Shown here: positions 45,234-54,980 of the stretch, piece by piece
Layout of the letters: each line of letters starts with the position of its first letter
How positions within the stretch are numbered: position 1 is the stretch's first letter
NCBI RefSeq assembly: GCF_014842265.1
Contig: NZ_JACYVI010000009.1
Coordinates: forward strand, 165,620 to 229,619
DNA: 64,000 nucleotides
Source of the DNA: Pseudomonas sp. CFBP 13711
GTDB taxonomy: Bacteria > Pseudomonadota > Gammaproteobacteria > Pseudomonadales > Pseudomonadaceae
Direction of reading: 5' to 3'
Notes under the pieces: generated by a model
Told to the model about the DNA's origin: nothing
What the model saw: the letters and a program-made list of their open reading frames with translations, nothing else
The model's database searches: none
Translations under genes and position numbers: made by a program

Positions 45234-46031
45234 ATGAATATCTATAGCTCCCGCCCTGTTGTCCTCTGTCTCTCCGGTCACGACCCCAGTGGCGGCGCCG
45301 GCTTGCAGGCAGATATCGAAGCCCTGCTCGCCCAGGGTTGCCACGCCGCTCCCGCTGTCACCGCGCTGACCGTTCAGGACACCGTGAACGTCACTGACTT
45401 TCGCGTGCTGGACCGCGAGTGGGTGCTGGCGCAAGCCAATGCCGTGCTCAACGATTCCACCGTCGCGGCAGTGAAGCTGGGGATGTTGGGTTCGCTGGAG
45501 ATGGTCGACACCGTCGTTGAACTGCTGGCAGCGCATCCGCATCTGCCCATGGTCTGCGATCCGGTGTTGCGTGCCGGTGGCGGCGGTCGGCTGGGCAAGG
45601 ACGAAGTGGGTTACGCCATGCGCGAGCGTCTGTTGCCACTCGCCACCATCGCCACGCCAAACCTGCCGGAAGCGCGCATCCTCGCCGAACTGCCTGAAGG
45701 CACCGCCGATGAATGTGCCGAAAAGCTGCTGCCGTTCTGCGAGCACTTGCTGATCACCGGCGGTCATGGCGATGAGCACGAAGTTCACAACCGTCTGTAC
45801 ATCCGCGGCGGTCAGTCACGCACCTTCACCTGTCAGCGTTTGCCGGGCAGCTATCATGGCTCCGGCTGCACACTGGCCAGCGCCCTGGCGGGAAGACTGG
45901 CGCAGGGCCAGGACCTGATTGGCGCTGTGCAAATGGCGCTGGACTACACTTGGCGCACGCTGCGCGATGCCGAACAGCTGGGCCGGGGACAATTCGTTCC
46001 GCGCCGCCTGCCGCTGGATTTCTGCTCGTAA
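45234..46031 (+). CDS. thiD: Hydroxymethylpyrimidine (phosphate) kinase
   Basis: 265 aa from ATG 45234, the usual ThiD length. It phosphorylates HMP and HMP-phosphate in thiamine synthesis. Motifs: LSGHDPSGGAGLQADI at the N-terminus, the ribokinase-type GGGGRLGKDE and the C-terminal PGSYHGSGCTLASA anion hole with catalytic Cys/Asp-type site. First gene of a thiD-thiE-hemL run. Confidence 0.93.
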   Translation: MNIYSSRPVVLCLSGHDPSGGAGLQADIEALLAQGCHAAPAVTALTVQDTVNVTDFRVLDREWVLAQANAVLNDSTVAAVKLGMLGSLEMVDTVVELLAAHPHLPMVCDPVLRAGGGGRLGKDEVGYAMRERLLPLATIATPNLPEARILAELPEGTADECAEKLLPFCEHLLITGGHGDEHEVHNRLYIRGGQSRTFTCQRLPGSYHGSGCTLASALAGRLAQGQDLIGAVQMALDYTWRTLRDAEQLGRGQFVPRRLPLDFCS

Positions 46032-46054
46032 CGCCACGAAAAAGAGGCACCCTG

Positions 46055-46681
46055 ATGAGATTACGTGGCTTGTATGCCGTGACCGACAGCCAGCTGTTGG
46101 CCGGCAAATTCCTGTCTTACGTCGAAGCCGCCCTCGATGGCGGCGTGACCCTGCTGCAATACCGCGACAAATCCGGCGACGAGACCCGCCGCCTGCGCGA
46201 AGCCTCGGCGCTGCTCAAGCTGTGCGAGCGCTACAAGACCCGCCTGATCATCAACGACGACGCCGAAGTGGCCGCGCGCCTGGGCGTCGGCGTGCACCTT
46301 GGGCAAACCGACGGCTCGCTGCCTGACGCCCGCGCCCTGCTTGGTCACAAAGCCATTGTCGGCGCGACCTGCCACGCACAGCTGGAACTGGCCGACAAGG
46401 CCAAGACCGACGGCGCCTCGTATGTCGCCTTCGGACGCTTCTTCAATTCCCAGACCAAACCCGGCGCACCGACCTGCAGCCTCGACCTGCTCAGCCAGGC
46501 ACGCAAACGCATCAAGCTGCCTATTGCGGTGATCGGCGGCATCACCCTGGAGAACGCCGCGCCGCTGGTGGACCACGGCGCCGATCTGCTGGCCGTCGTG
46601 CACGGGCTGTTCGGCGCTGAAACCACTCAGGAAGTTACGCGCCGCGCCCGGGCTTTCAACGATTTGTTCAAACCCGCCTGA
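46055..46681 (+). CDS. thiE: Thiamine-phosphate synthase
   Basis: 208 aa from ATG 46055 with AAAGAGG upstream. Joins HMP-PP and thiazole phosphate to thiamine phosphate. TIM-barrel signatures: LLQYRDKSGDE, LIINDDAEVA, HLGQTDG, and phosphate site IGGITLENA. It lies 23 bases after thiD, same operon. Confidence 0.93.
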   Translation: MRLRGLYAVTDSQLLAGKFLSYVEAALDGGVTLLQYRDKSGDETRRLREASALLKLCERYKTRLIINDDAEVAARLGVGVHLGQTDGSLPDARALLGHKAIVGATCHAQLELADKAKTDGASYVAFGRFFNSQTKPGAPTCSLDLLSQARKRIKLPIAVIGGITLENAAPLVDHGADLLAVVHGLFGAETTQEVTRRARAFNDLFKPA

Positions 46682-46738
46682 TTCTGCATCAGGCCGGTTA
46701 CGCACTCATTCATTCCCGATTCAAACAGAGACCTCATC

Positions 46739-48022
46739 ATGTCCCGTTCTGAAACCCTGTTCGCCAACGCCCAGAAACACATCCCCGGCGGCGTCAATTC
46801 ACCGGTCCGCGCGTTCAAAAGCGTGGGTGGCACGCCGCTGTTCTTCAAACACGCGGTCGGTGCCTACGTCACCGACGAAGACGACAAGCGTTACGTCGAT
46901 TACGTCGGCTCGTGGGGCCCGATGATTCTGGGCCACAGTCATCCTGACGTGCTGGATGCCGTGCGCAAGCAGCTGGAACACGGGCTGTCGTACGGCGCGC
47001 CGACCGCGATGGAAACCGAGATGGCCGATCTGGTCTGCTCGATTGTGCCGTCGATGGAAATGGTGCGCATGGTCAGTTCCGGCACTGAGGCGACCATGAG
47101 CGCGATCCGTCTGGCGCGCGGTTTCACTGGGCGGGACAGCATCATCAAGTTCGAAGGCTGCTACCACGGCCACTCCGACAGCCTGCTGGTGAAAGCCGGT
47201 TCCGGCGCGCTGACCCTGGGCGTGCCGAGTTCGCCCGGCGTACCGGCGGCCTTCGCCAAACACACGCTGACCCTGCCGTTCAACGACATCGACGCGGTCA
47301 GAACGATGCTCGCTGACGTCGGCCAGGAAGTGGCGTGCATCATCGTCGAGCCGGTGGCGGGTAACATGAATTGCGTGCCGCCTGCGCCGGGTTTCCTGCA
47401 AGGCCTGCGCGAGGCCTGCGACGAGCACGGCGTGGTGCTGATTTTCGACGAAGTGATGACCGGTTTCCGCGTCGCCCTCGGCGGGGCCCAAGCCTATTAC
47501 GGCGTGAAGCCGGACCTGAGCACCTTCGGCAAGATCATCGGCGGCGGCATGCCGGTCGGCTGTTTCGGCGGCAAACGCGAAATCATGTCGCATATCGCGC
47601 CGCTGGGCCCGGTGTATCAGGCCGGCACGCTGTCGGGAAACCCGCTGGCAATGGCGGCGGGACTGACCACCCTGCGTCTGATCAGCCGCCCGGGTTTCCA
47701 CGATGAGTTGAGTGCGTTCACCACGCGCCTGCTGGAAGGCCTGCAACAGCGCGCCGACGCCGCCGGCATCCCGTTCGTGACCACTCAGGCGGGCGGCATG
47801 TTCGGCCTGTACTTCAGCGACGCCAAAGAAATCGTCACTTTCCAGGACGTAATGACCAGCGACGCCAATCGCTTCAAGCAATTCTTCCACCTGATGCTGG
47901 AAGGCGGCGTGTACCTGGCGCCGAGCGCGTTCGAAGCCGGCTTCACCTCGATCGCCCACGGCGACGCAGAGTTGCAGCAGACGCTGGACGCGGCGGAAAA
48001 GGCATTCGCCCAACTGAAATAA
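46739..48022 (+). CDS. hemL: Glutamate-1-semialdehyde 2,1-aminomutase
   Basis: 427 aa PLP enzyme that converts glutamate-1-semialdehyde to 5-aminolevulinate, the second step of the C5 heme pathway. The PLP lysine is in STFGKIIGGGMPVG; IFDEVMTGFR carries the cofactor Asp. It follows thiE by 57 bases and is followed by a terminator at 48032. Confidence 0.95.
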   Translation: MSRSETLFANAQKHIPGGVNSPVRAFKSVGGTPLFFKHAVGAYVTDEDDKRYVDYVGSWGPMILGHSHPDVLDAVRKQLEHGLSYGAPTAMETEMADLVCSIVPSMEMVRMVSSGTEATMSAIRLARGFTGRDSIIKFEGCYHGHSDSLLVKAGSGALTLGVPSSPGVPAAFAKHTLTLPFNDIDAVRTMLADVGQEVACIIVEPVAGNMNCVPPAPGFLQGLREACDEHGVVLIFDEVMTGFRVALGGAQAYYGVKPDLSTFGKIIGGGMPVGCFGGKREIMSHIAPLGPVYQAGTLSGNPLAMAAGLTTLRLISRPGFHDELSAFTTRLLEGLQQRADAAGIPFVTTQAGGMFGLYFSDAKEIVTFQDVMTSDANRFKQFFHLMLEGGVYLAPSAFEAGFTSIAHGDAELQQTLDAAEKAFAQLK

Positions 48023-48031
48023 CGGGCAGAC

Positions 48032-48053
48032 CGGGCGGAATGGATTCCGCCCG
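48032..48053 (+). terminator. Hairpin after hemL
   Basis: Perfect 9-bp stem cgggcggaa / ttccgcccg with loop tgga, nine bases after the hemL stop. Confidence 0.75.
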
Positions 48054-48220
48054 CGTCTCTACAGCCTGCTCAACCTCCCTGAATTCAGGCCAATCAAGGC
48101 CGCGCAGCAGAAAATCAGTAAAGACTTTGTAAGGTTGCCCTCGCTTATTTCATAATGCGCAGCCAGCACGTTTCGCTGGACGGGCATGCCCGCACCTTTT
48201 TCAGAGGTAAGTCGACTTCC

Positions 48221-48787
48221 ATGAATCGCACCGGCCGCACCCTTGCATTGGGCTGCCTGTTGCTTCTTCATCCCCTGCTGGCTAATGCAGGTGGCAACTC
48301 GTTGTTGATCCCGGCGGTGGGTCGTTGCACCCTCAATACCCAGCCAGACAACCTGCCAGCAGCGTTGTCCGCTTGTCAGCAGGCGGCTCAGGATGGGGAT
48401 GCGCAGGCGCAATACGAGTTGGGGGAGTTCTACTACGAGGGCAAAAGTGCGCCACGTGACTTGACCCAGGCACTCAATTACTTCGAAAAAGCTTCGTTGC
48501 AGGGGCACGCCCAGGCGCAGTACCAGCTGGGCTTGATGTTCTTTCGTGGCGAAGGGGTGCAGGCCAACAACATTCAGGCGTATATCGTGCTGAAGATGGC
48601 GGCGGTCAATGGTTCGGAAGATGCGCTGGATCAGGCGGACGAAGTGTCCGCACAGATGAAGCGCGAAGATCTCGAAGTGGCCACCCAAGTGCTCGGGCAG
48701 ATTTTCCGCAAATACCTGCTGGAGCTGCAGACCGCTGAAGGACGCACGCCGTTTGCGCCCTTCCCTGCCGACAGCGACAAGCCTTGA
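48221..48787 (+). CDS. Sel1-repeat (TPR-like) exported protein
   Basis: 188 aa from ATG 48221, which puts a signal peptide first (MNRTGRTLALGCLLLLHPLLANA). Residues 62-135 contain two to three Sel1 repeats (GDAQAQYELGEFYYEGKSA, GHAQAQYQLGLMFFRGEG). Sel1 proteins are protein-interaction scaffolds; the role is unknown. Starts further upstream would hide the signal peptide. Confidence 0.82.
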   Translation: MNRTGRTLALGCLLLLHPLLANAGGNSLLIPAVGRCTLNTQPDNLPAALSACQQAAQDGDAQAQYELGEFYYEGKSAPRDLTQALNYFEKASLQGHAQAQYQLGLMFFRGEGVQANNIQAYIVLKMAAVNGSEDALDQADEVSAQMKREDLEVATQVLGQIFRKYLLELQTAEGRTPFAPFPADSDKP

Positions 48788-48793
48788 TCTGAA

Positions 48794-49120
48794 TTACTTG
48801 TCCGGCATGGGCATCGGAAACGGCATGACGTTGCCGGTGTGACGCGCCTCGGTGATCTTCGCTGTGCCCATCCGCTCCACTTCATCGATCCGCACGATCG
48901 AGTGCATCGGCACGAAGCTGCGCACTACGCCATCGAACTGCGCCTTGAGCTTCTCTTCGCTGGGGTCGACCACGACGGTGGTGCGCTCGCCGAAGACGAA
49001 TTCTTCCACTTCCAGAAAGCCCCACAGATCACTCTGATAGATCTGTTTGGCGTACATCTCGAACACCTGTCCCTGGTTGAGAAAAATCACCTTGTAGATT
49101 GGAGCTTCGCGTTTGGTCAT
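48794..49120 (-). CDS. DUF1820 family protein
   Basis: 108 aa. The sequence IYKVIFLNQGQVFEMYAKQIYQSDLWGF is characteristic of this small conserved gammaproteobacterial family of unknown function. It converges on the sel1 gene and is divergent from miaB, an order kept in other pseudomonads. Confidence 0.87.
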   Translation of the reverse strand: MTKREAPIYKVIFLNQGQVFEMYAKQIYQSDLWGFLEVEEFVFGERTTVVVDPSEEKLKAQFDGVVRSFVPMHSIVRIDEVERMGTAKITEARHTGNVMPFPMPMPDK

Positions 49121-49251
49121 AACAGGCAGGCAGTGATCAGAGTTTTGAAAAGGGCGCGAACTATAGCATGCCGCTGGTTAGACGACGCTAGGAAGCCGGG
49201 GCCCGCATCCCTATAATGCTCGGTTCTTTGAATCACCTGATGAACCCCCGC

Positions 49252-50580
49252 ATGGCCAAGAAGCTTTACATCGAAACCCATGGTTGCCAGATGAACGAGT
49301 ACGACAGCTCGCGCATGGTCGATCTGCTGGGCGAACATCAAGCACTGGAAGTGACCGCACGGGCGGAAGACGCTGACGTCATCCTGCTCAACACCTGCTC
49401 GATTCGCGAGCGGGCGCAGGATCGGGTGTACTCCCAGCTTGGCCGCTGGCGCGAATTGAAGCTGGCAAATCCGGAAATGGTCATTGCCGTCGGTGGCTGC
49501 GTGGCGAGTCAGGAAGGCGCCGCCATCCGCGATCGCGCGCCGTACGTCGACGTGGTGTTCGGCCCGCAGACCCTGCACCGTCTGCCGGAAATGATCGACG
49601 CGGCGCGCATCACCCGCCTGCCCCAGGTCGACGTCTCGTTCCCTGAAATCGAAAAATTCGATCACCTGCCCGAGCCCCGTGTCGATGGCCCGAGCGCTTA
49701 TGTGTCGGTGATGGAAGGCTGCAGCAAGTACTGCACGTTTTGCGTGGTGCCTTACACCCGTGGCGAAGAAGTCAGCCGGCCGTTCGACGACGTCATCAAC
49801 GAGGTGCTTCATCTGGCCGAGAACGGCGTGCGTGAAGTGACCCTGCTGGGCCAGAACGTCAACGGTTATCGCGGCACCACCCACGGCGGGCGCCTCGCTG
49901 ACCTGGCCGAACTGATCCGCGTGGTCGCCGCCATCGACGGCATCGACCGCATTCGCTACACCACTTCGCACCCGCTGGAGTTCTCCGACAGCCTGATTCA
50001 GGCCCACGCCGAAGTCCCGGAACTGGTGAAGCATCTGCACCTGCCCGTGCAATCAGGTTCCGACCGGATTCTCGCGGCCATGAAACGCAATCACACGGTG
50101 CTAGAATACAAGTCACGCCTGCGCAAGCTGCGCGCGGCGGTGCCGGACATCTGCATCAGCTCCGACTTCATCGTCGGTTTCCCGGGCGAAACCGAGAAGG
50201 ATCACCTGCAGACCATGAAGCTGGTGGAAGACGTCGGCATGGATTTCTCCTACTCCTTCGTCTACAGCGCGCGTCCCGGCACACCGGCCGCCGATCTGCC
50301 CGACGACACGTCGGAAGAAGTGAAGAAAGAACGCCTGAAACAGCTGCAGGACCTGATCAACCGCCAGGGTCTGGACATCAGCCGCAAGATGGCCGGTACC
50401 GTGCAGCGCATTCTGGTCACCGATTATTCGAAGAAGGACCCTGGCGAACTGCAGGGCCGTACCGAGAACAACCGGATCGTCAATTTCCGCTGCGACAACC
50501 CCCGGCTGATCGGCCAGTTCGCCGATGTCTATATCGACAGCGCCCAACCCCACTCGCTGCGCGGGTCGTTGTTGCAATAA
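49252..50580 (+). CDS. miaB: tRNA methylthiotransferase MiaB
   Basis: 442 aa from ATG 49252. Adds the 2-methylthio group to i6A37 of tRNAs. The N-terminal domain has HGCQMNEYDSS with the first auxiliary-cluster Cys; the radical SAM motif is GCSKYCTFC; a TRAM domain closes the protein. In-frame ATGs at 49216 and 49240 lack better ribosome-binding sites and extend past the family start. Confidence 0.94.
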   Translation: MAKKLYIETHGCQMNEYDSSRMVDLLGEHQALEVTARAEDADVILLNTCSIRERAQDRVYSQLGRWRELKLANPEMVIAVGGCVASQEGAAIRDRAPYVDVVFGPQTLHRLPEMIDAARITRLPQVDVSFPEIEKFDHLPEPRVDGPSAYVSVMEGCSKYCTFCVVPYTRGEEVSRPFDDVINEVLHLAENGVREVTLLGQNVNGYRGTTHGGRLADLAELIRVVAAIDGIDRIRYTTSHPLEFSDSLIQAHAEVPELVKHLHLPVQSGSDRILAAMKRNHTVLEYKSRLRKLRAAVPDICISSDFIVGFPGETEKDHLQTMKLVEDVGMDFSYSFVYSARPGTPAADLPDDTSEEVKKERLKQLQDLINRQGLDISRKMAGTVQRILVTDYSKKDPGELQGRTENNRIVNFRCDNPRLIGQFADVYIDSAQPHSLRGSLLQ

Positions 50581-50697
50581 GCCAAAGCGCCCCAATCTAA
50601 TCGCCACGCATGATGTTTATGCGCAGGACCGGGCGCTGAATCTGCTGTCGGACAGCCGCCATACGTCGGCTGCACCGGCGCACGATTCAGCTCGCAG

Positions 50698-50735
50698 GCC
50701 CGGCGGGCTGTCTGTTATCGGCTGCCCCGCCGGGC
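50698..50735 (+). terminator. GC-rich hairpin between miaB and phoH
   Basis: Perfect 10-bp arms gcccggcggg / cccgccgggc with an 18-base loop, about 120 bases after miaB. No clear T-run follows, so termination is uncertain. Confidence 0.5.
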
Positions 50736-50842
50736 GTCTGCGCAGCTCATTTATCCATTCGTGAGTGAACCCTTCCTGACACTGCCTGCAGGGGTTATCC
50801 TTCACGTCACTTCACATTGCCGTCGGGCGGCCCAAAACCACT

Positions 50843-51859
50843 TTGAACGCACCTATCGAACCACATCGCTTCAGCCTCGAACCTATCGAGGCTCACCGCT
50901 TCGCCAATCTGTGCGGGCAATTCGACGAGCATTTGCGCTTGATCGAACAGCGCCTGGACATCGAGATCCGCAATCGCGGAGGCCAGTTCGAGATGATCGG
51001 CGAGCGCAAACAAACCACCTCGGCAGAGAACCTGCTGCGCCGGCTGTATCGGGAAACGAAAGCGACCGAACTGTCACCGGACATGGTTCATCTGTTCCTG
51101 CAGGAATCCGGCGTTGAAGAGCTGGATAACCACCCTGCTGCCGAAGTCGGCGTCGCTCTGCGTACCAAGAAAGGCATGATTCGCCCCCGTGGCTTGAATC
51201 AGCAGCGGTACGTGAAGGAAATCCTCGCCAACGACATCAACTTCGGCATCGGTCCGGCCGGTACCGGCAAGACTTATCTGGCAGTGGCCGCTGCGGTTGA
51301 TGCCCTTGAGCGCGAGACCATCCGCCGCATCCTGCTGGTGCGTCCTGCCGTAGAAGCGGGCGAAAAGCTCGGCTTCCTGCCCGGCGACCTGTCCCAGAAA
51401 ATCGACCCGTACCTGCGCCCGCTGTATGACGCGCTGTACGAAATGCTCGGCTTCGAATACGTCGCCAAGCTGATCGAGAAGCAGGTGATCGAAGTCGCGC
51501 CACTGGCGTACATGCGCGGTCGCACCCTTAATAACAGCTTCATCATTCTCGACGAGAGTCAGAACACCACCGTCGAGCAGATGAAAATGTTCCTGACCCG
51601 TATCGGCTTCGGCTCCACCGCCGTGATCACCGGTGACGTCACCCAGATCGACTTGCCCAAGGGCACGAAATCCGGTCTGAACCACGTTATCGACGTGCTC
51701 AAGGACGTGCCGGGCATCAGCTTCACCCACTTCAAGCCCAAGGACGTCGTGCGCCATCCGTTGGTGCAGCGCATCGTCGAAGCCTACGAGCGCTACGAGG
51801 AACGCAACGACAATCCGGCCGTACCCCAGGGTTCACGGGACACTCGACGCGATGCTTGA
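50843..51859 (+). CDS. ybeZ: PhoH-like ATPase (YbeZ)
   Basis: 338 aa, TTG start (MNAPIEPHRF), the best frame-consistent start although no strong ribosome-binding site is seen. PhoH-type P-loop ATPase linked to RNA processing with YbeY. Walker A is GPAGTGKTYLA, Walker B FIILDESQNTT. It opens the conserved ybeZ-ybeY-corC-lnt operon and overlaps ybeY by eight bases. Confidence 0.93.
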   Translation: MNAPIEPHRFSLEPIEAHRFANLCGQFDEHLRLIEQRLDIEIRNRGGQFEMIGERKQTTSAENLLRRLYRETKATELSPDMVHLFLQESGVEELDNHPAAEVGVALRTKKGMIRPRGLNQQRYVKEILANDINFGIGPAGTGKTYLAVAAAVDALERETIRRILLVRPAVEAGEKLGFLPGDLSQKIDPYLRPLYDALYEMLGFEYVAKLIEKQVIEVAPLAYMRGRTLNNSFIILDESQNTTVEQMKMFLTRIGFGSTAVITGDVTQIDLPKGTKSGLNHVIDVLKDVPGISFTHFKPKDVVRHPLVQRIVEAYERYEERNDNPAVPQGSRDTRRDA

Positions 51860-52367
51860 GCTGGATCTGCAACGTGCGAGTCAGGCCAGCGCCCCGAGCG
51901 AAGCCCAGTTCCGCCTCTGGTGTGAAATGGGCCTGCGCCAGCGTTCGGCTGACTCGGAACTGACCATTCGCCTCGTCGACGAAGCCGAAGGCCGAGAACT
52001 GAACAACACGTGGCGGCACAAGGATTACGCCACCAACGTGCTGTCGTTTCCTGCCGACGTCCCCGACGAGATGCTGGACATTCCGCTGCTGGGCGATCTG
52101 GTCATCTGCGTGCCTGTCGTCACCCGTGAAGCCGCTGAACAGGGCAAGTCATCGGACGCTCATTGGGCGCATCTGGTGATTCATGGCTGTCTGCATCTGT
52201 TGGGCTACGATCACATCGATGACGACGAAGCCGAAGAGATGGAAGCGCTGGAACGGGAGTTGCTTGCAGAGCTTGGCTATCCGGATCCCTACGCCGACGA
52301 CGAATCCGTCGACAGTCCGCATTCCGACACACCCCATTTAGAAACATCAGCCAAGGACCACGAGTAA
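51852..52367 (+). CDS. ybeY: Endoribonuclease YbeY
   Basis: 171 aa. The zinc motif HGCLHLLGYDH carries the three His ligands. YbeY takes part in 16S rRNA 3' maturation and ribosome quality control. The C-terminal acidic tail after residue 145 (DPYADDESVDSPHSD) is longer than in E. coli (155 aa). Overlaps the preceding gene. Confidence 0.94.
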   Translation: MLELDLQRASQASAPSEAQFRLWCEMGLRQRSADSELTIRLVDEAEGRELNNTWRHKDYATNVLSFPADVPDEMLDIPLLGDLVICVPVVTREAAEQGKSSDAHWAHLVIHGCLHLLGYDHIDDDEAEEMEALERELLAELGYPDPYADDESVDSPHSDTPHLETSAKDHE

Positions 52368-52372
52368 GGGCT

Positions 52373-53215
52373 ATGAGCGAAGACCGATCGAGCAACGGGC
52401 AAAAGTCATGGTTGGGCAAACTGACCCAGGCATTTGCCCATGAGCCGAAAAACCGCCAGGAGCTATTGGAGCTGCTGCGCGAAGCCCATCAGAACAAGCT
52501 GCTGGACAGTGAAGCGCTGGCCATCGTCGAAGGCGCCATTCAGGTCGCTGACCTGCAGGTCCGCGACATCATGGTGCCGCGTTCGCAGATGATCAGCATC
52601 AAGGCCAGCCAGACCCCACGCGAGTTTCTGCCTGCCGTGATCGATTCGGCGCACTCGCGCTACCCGGTCATCGGTGAAAGCCACGATGACGTGCTGGGCG
52701 TCTTGCTCGCCAAGGACCTGCTGCCGCTGATTCTCAAGGAAGACGGTGGCAGCGGCGACGTGAAAAGCCTGCTGCGCCCGGCGACCTTCGTCCCTGAATC
52801 CAAGCGTCTGAACGTGCTGCTGCGGGAATTCCGCGCCAACCACAATCACATGGCCATCGTCATCGACGAATACGGCGGCGTGGCGGGTTTGGTGACCATC
52901 GAAGACGTGCTCGAGCAAATCGTCGGCGACATCGAAGACGAGCACGACGTCGAGGAAGACAGCTACATCAAGCCGCTGCCCAGTGGCGACTTCCTGGTCA
53001 AGGCGCTGACCCCGATCGAGAGCTTCAACGAGTTCTTCGACAGCGGGTTCTCAGATGACGAATTCGACACCGTCGGCGGTCTGGTGATGAACGCGTTCGG
53101 GCACCTGCCCAAGCGTAATGAAATCACCGAAATCGGCGCGTACCGTTTCCGCATCCTGAATGCCGACAGCCGTCGTATTCACTTGCTGCGCCTGAGCCCG
53201 ATCAACCGCACGTGA
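52373..53215 (+). CDS. corC: CorC-type CBS-domain protein
   Basis: 280 aa. Two CBS domains (about 65-190, VRDIMVPRSQMISI and DEYGGVAGLVTIEDVLEQIVGD) and a C-terminal transporter-associated CorC_HlyC domain (200-278). Named for magnesium/cobalt efflux; its exact function beside Lnt is unsettled. Lies five bases after ybeY. Confidence 0.92.
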   Translation: MSEDRSSNGQKSWLGKLTQAFAHEPKNRQELLELLREAHQNKLLDSEALAIVEGAIQVADLQVRDIMVPRSQMISIKASQTPREFLPAVIDSAHSRYPVIGESHDDVLGVLLAKDLLPLILKEDGGSGDVKSLLRPATFVPESKRLNVLLREFRANHNHMAIVIDEYGGVAGLVTIEDVLEQIVGDIEDEHDVEEDSYIKPLPSGDFLVKALTPIESFNEFFDSGFSDDEFDTVGGLVMNAFGHLPKRNEITEIGAYRFRILNADSRRIHLLRLSPINRT

Positions 53216-53241
53216 TGCCCTACCCGCTTGAAGGAATGTAA

Positions 53242-54762
53242 ATGCGCTGGATCACCCGCCCCGGCTGGCCCGGTAACCTGCTGGTCATGGTGGCCGGCGC
53301 GTTGATTACCCTGGCCCTGGCACCCTTCGATATCTGGCCACTGGCGATTGTCGCGCTGGTGGTTTTCTATCTCGGTCTGCGCGACCTCACACCCCGTCAG
53401 GCCCTCTGGCGCGGTTGGTCCTACGGATTTGGCCTGTTCGGCGGCGGCACCAGCTGGATTTACGTCAGCATCCACACCTATGGCGAGGCGCCGGTCTGGC
53501 TGGCGGCCTTCCTGATGGTGCTGTTTTGCGCGGCGGTGGCGTTTTTCTTCGCCCTGCCGGCATGGATTTGGGCCCGCTGGATCCGCCGTAACGAAGCCCC
53601 GCTGGCGGATTCACTGGCCTTTGCCGCCTTGTGGTTCGGCCAGGAAATGTTTCGCGGCTGGTTCCTCACCGGTTTCCCCTGGCTGTATTCCGGCTACAGC
53701 CAACTCGACGGCCCGCTCACAGGGCTCGCGCCATTGGGCGGCATGTGGCTGATCTCCTTTGTGCTCGCGCTGACTGCAGCGCTGCTGTGCAATCTGCCCC
53801 GTTTGCGGACGCGCGCCCCGAAGTTGGCGGCTGGCATTGTGTTGCTGCTGGCGCCGTGGGTTGCCGGGCTGGCGCTGAAGCATCACGCCTGGACCGAGCC
53901 TTCGGGCAAGCCGCTGACCGTTGCAGCCATGCAGGGCAACGTCGAGCAGAGCATGAAGTGGGACCCGGCGGCGCTCAACGCGCAACTCGCGCTGTACCGG
54001 GACATGACCTTCACCTCGAAAAAAGCGGACCTGATCATCTGGCCGGAAACCGCCGTGCCGGTGCTTAAAGAGTCTGTCGAAGGTTATCTGTCGGTGATGG
54101 GCAAGTTTGCGGCCGAGCGCGATTCGGCGTTGATCACCGGGGTACCGCTGCGAGAAAAAGGCACCCATGGGGAATACCGTTACTACAACGCCATTACCGT
54201 AACGGGCGAAGGCGATGGCACTTACCTGAAGCAGAAGCTCGTGCCATTTGGTGAGTACGTGCCGTTGCAGGACCTGCTGCGTGGGCTGATTACCTTCTTC
54301 AACCTGCCGATGTCTGACTTTGCGCGCGGCCCATCCGGGCAGTCGTTGTTGCAGGCGAAGGGTTACGAGATCGCGCCGTTCATTTGTTACGAAGTGGTGT
54401 ATCCGGAATTCGCCGCGGGGCTCTCCGCGCAAAGCGATCTGCTGCTGACGGTCAGCAATGACACGTGGTTCGGCACCTCGATCGGCCCGCTGCAGCATTT
54501 GCAAATGGCGCAAATGCGCGCACTGGAAGCCGGCCGCTGGATGATCCGCGCCACCAACAATGGCGTCAGCGCGCTGATCAACCCGTTTGGCGAAATCACC
54601 ACCACCGTGCCGCAGTTCGAGCGCGCTGTGATGTACGGCGAAGTGACCCCGATGCACAACCTCACGCCCTACCTGCACTGGCGCTCATGGCCGCTGATCG
54701 TGCTGTCGCTGCTGCTGATCGGCTGGGCGTTCTTCGCAGGAAGGATGGCGAAGGCGGTGTGA
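53242..54762 (+). CDS. lnt: Apolipoprotein N-acyltransferase
   Basis: 506 aa. Adds the third acyl chain to lipoproteins at the periplasmic side of the inner membrane. Several N-terminal membrane helices (to about 215), then a nitrilase-type domain with Glu in IWPETAVP, Lys in LKQKLVPFGEYVP and Cys in FICYEVVYPE as catalytic triad, and a last helix at 480-500. Last gene of the ybeZ operon. Confidence 0.95.
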   Translation: MRWITRPGWPGNLLVMVAGALITLALAPFDIWPLAIVALVVFYLGLRDLTPRQALWRGWSYGFGLFGGGTSWIYVSIHTYGEAPVWLAAFLMVLFCAAVAFFFALPAWIWARWIRRNEAPLADSLAFAALWFGQEMFRGWFLTGFPWLYSGYSQLDGPLTGLAPLGGMWLISFVLALTAALLCNLPRLRTRAPKLAAGIVLLLAPWVAGLALKHHAWTEPSGKPLTVAAMQGNVEQSMKWDPAALNAQLALYRDMTFTSKKADLIIWPETAVPVLKESVEGYLSVMGKFAAERDSALITGVPLREKGTHGEYRYYNAITVTGEGDGTYLKQKLVPFGEYVPLQDLLRGLITFFNLPMSDFARGPSGQSLLQAKGYEIAPFICYEVVYPEFAAGLSAQSDLLLTVSNDTWFGTSIGPLQHLQMAQMRALEAGRWMIRATNNGVSALINPFGEITTTVPQFERAVMYGEVTPMHNLTPYLHWRSWPLIVLSLLLIGWAFFAGRMAKAV

Positions 54763-54834
54763 GCCGGTTGCTGGCTCTCTGCAATAGAGGTCACGGCGTC
54801 CTGACACAGCGCCGTCGTGCAGCGAACGCAACCT

Positions 54835-54926
54835 TGTGGGAGTGAGCTTGCTCACGAAGACGGCATTTCAGCCGCTGAAGATTCACCGGATGATCGGACC
54901 TCTTCGCGAGCAAGCTCGCTCCCACA
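54835..54926. repeat. Paired REP-type palindromic repeats
   Basis: tgtgggagtgagcttgctca at 54835 and the inverse gcgagcaagctcgctcccac ending at 54926, facing each other as at 36301-36392. Confidence 0.8.
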
Positions 54927-54980
54927 TGAACAGTGCCTACCGCACCACCGTGGGTCCCCCACGACGCCAAGGCAATTCTG

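Noticed and set aside
46799..48013. 404-codon frame opposite hemL
   Set aside because: His/Arg-rich shadow of the hemL gene typical of high-GC antisense frames.
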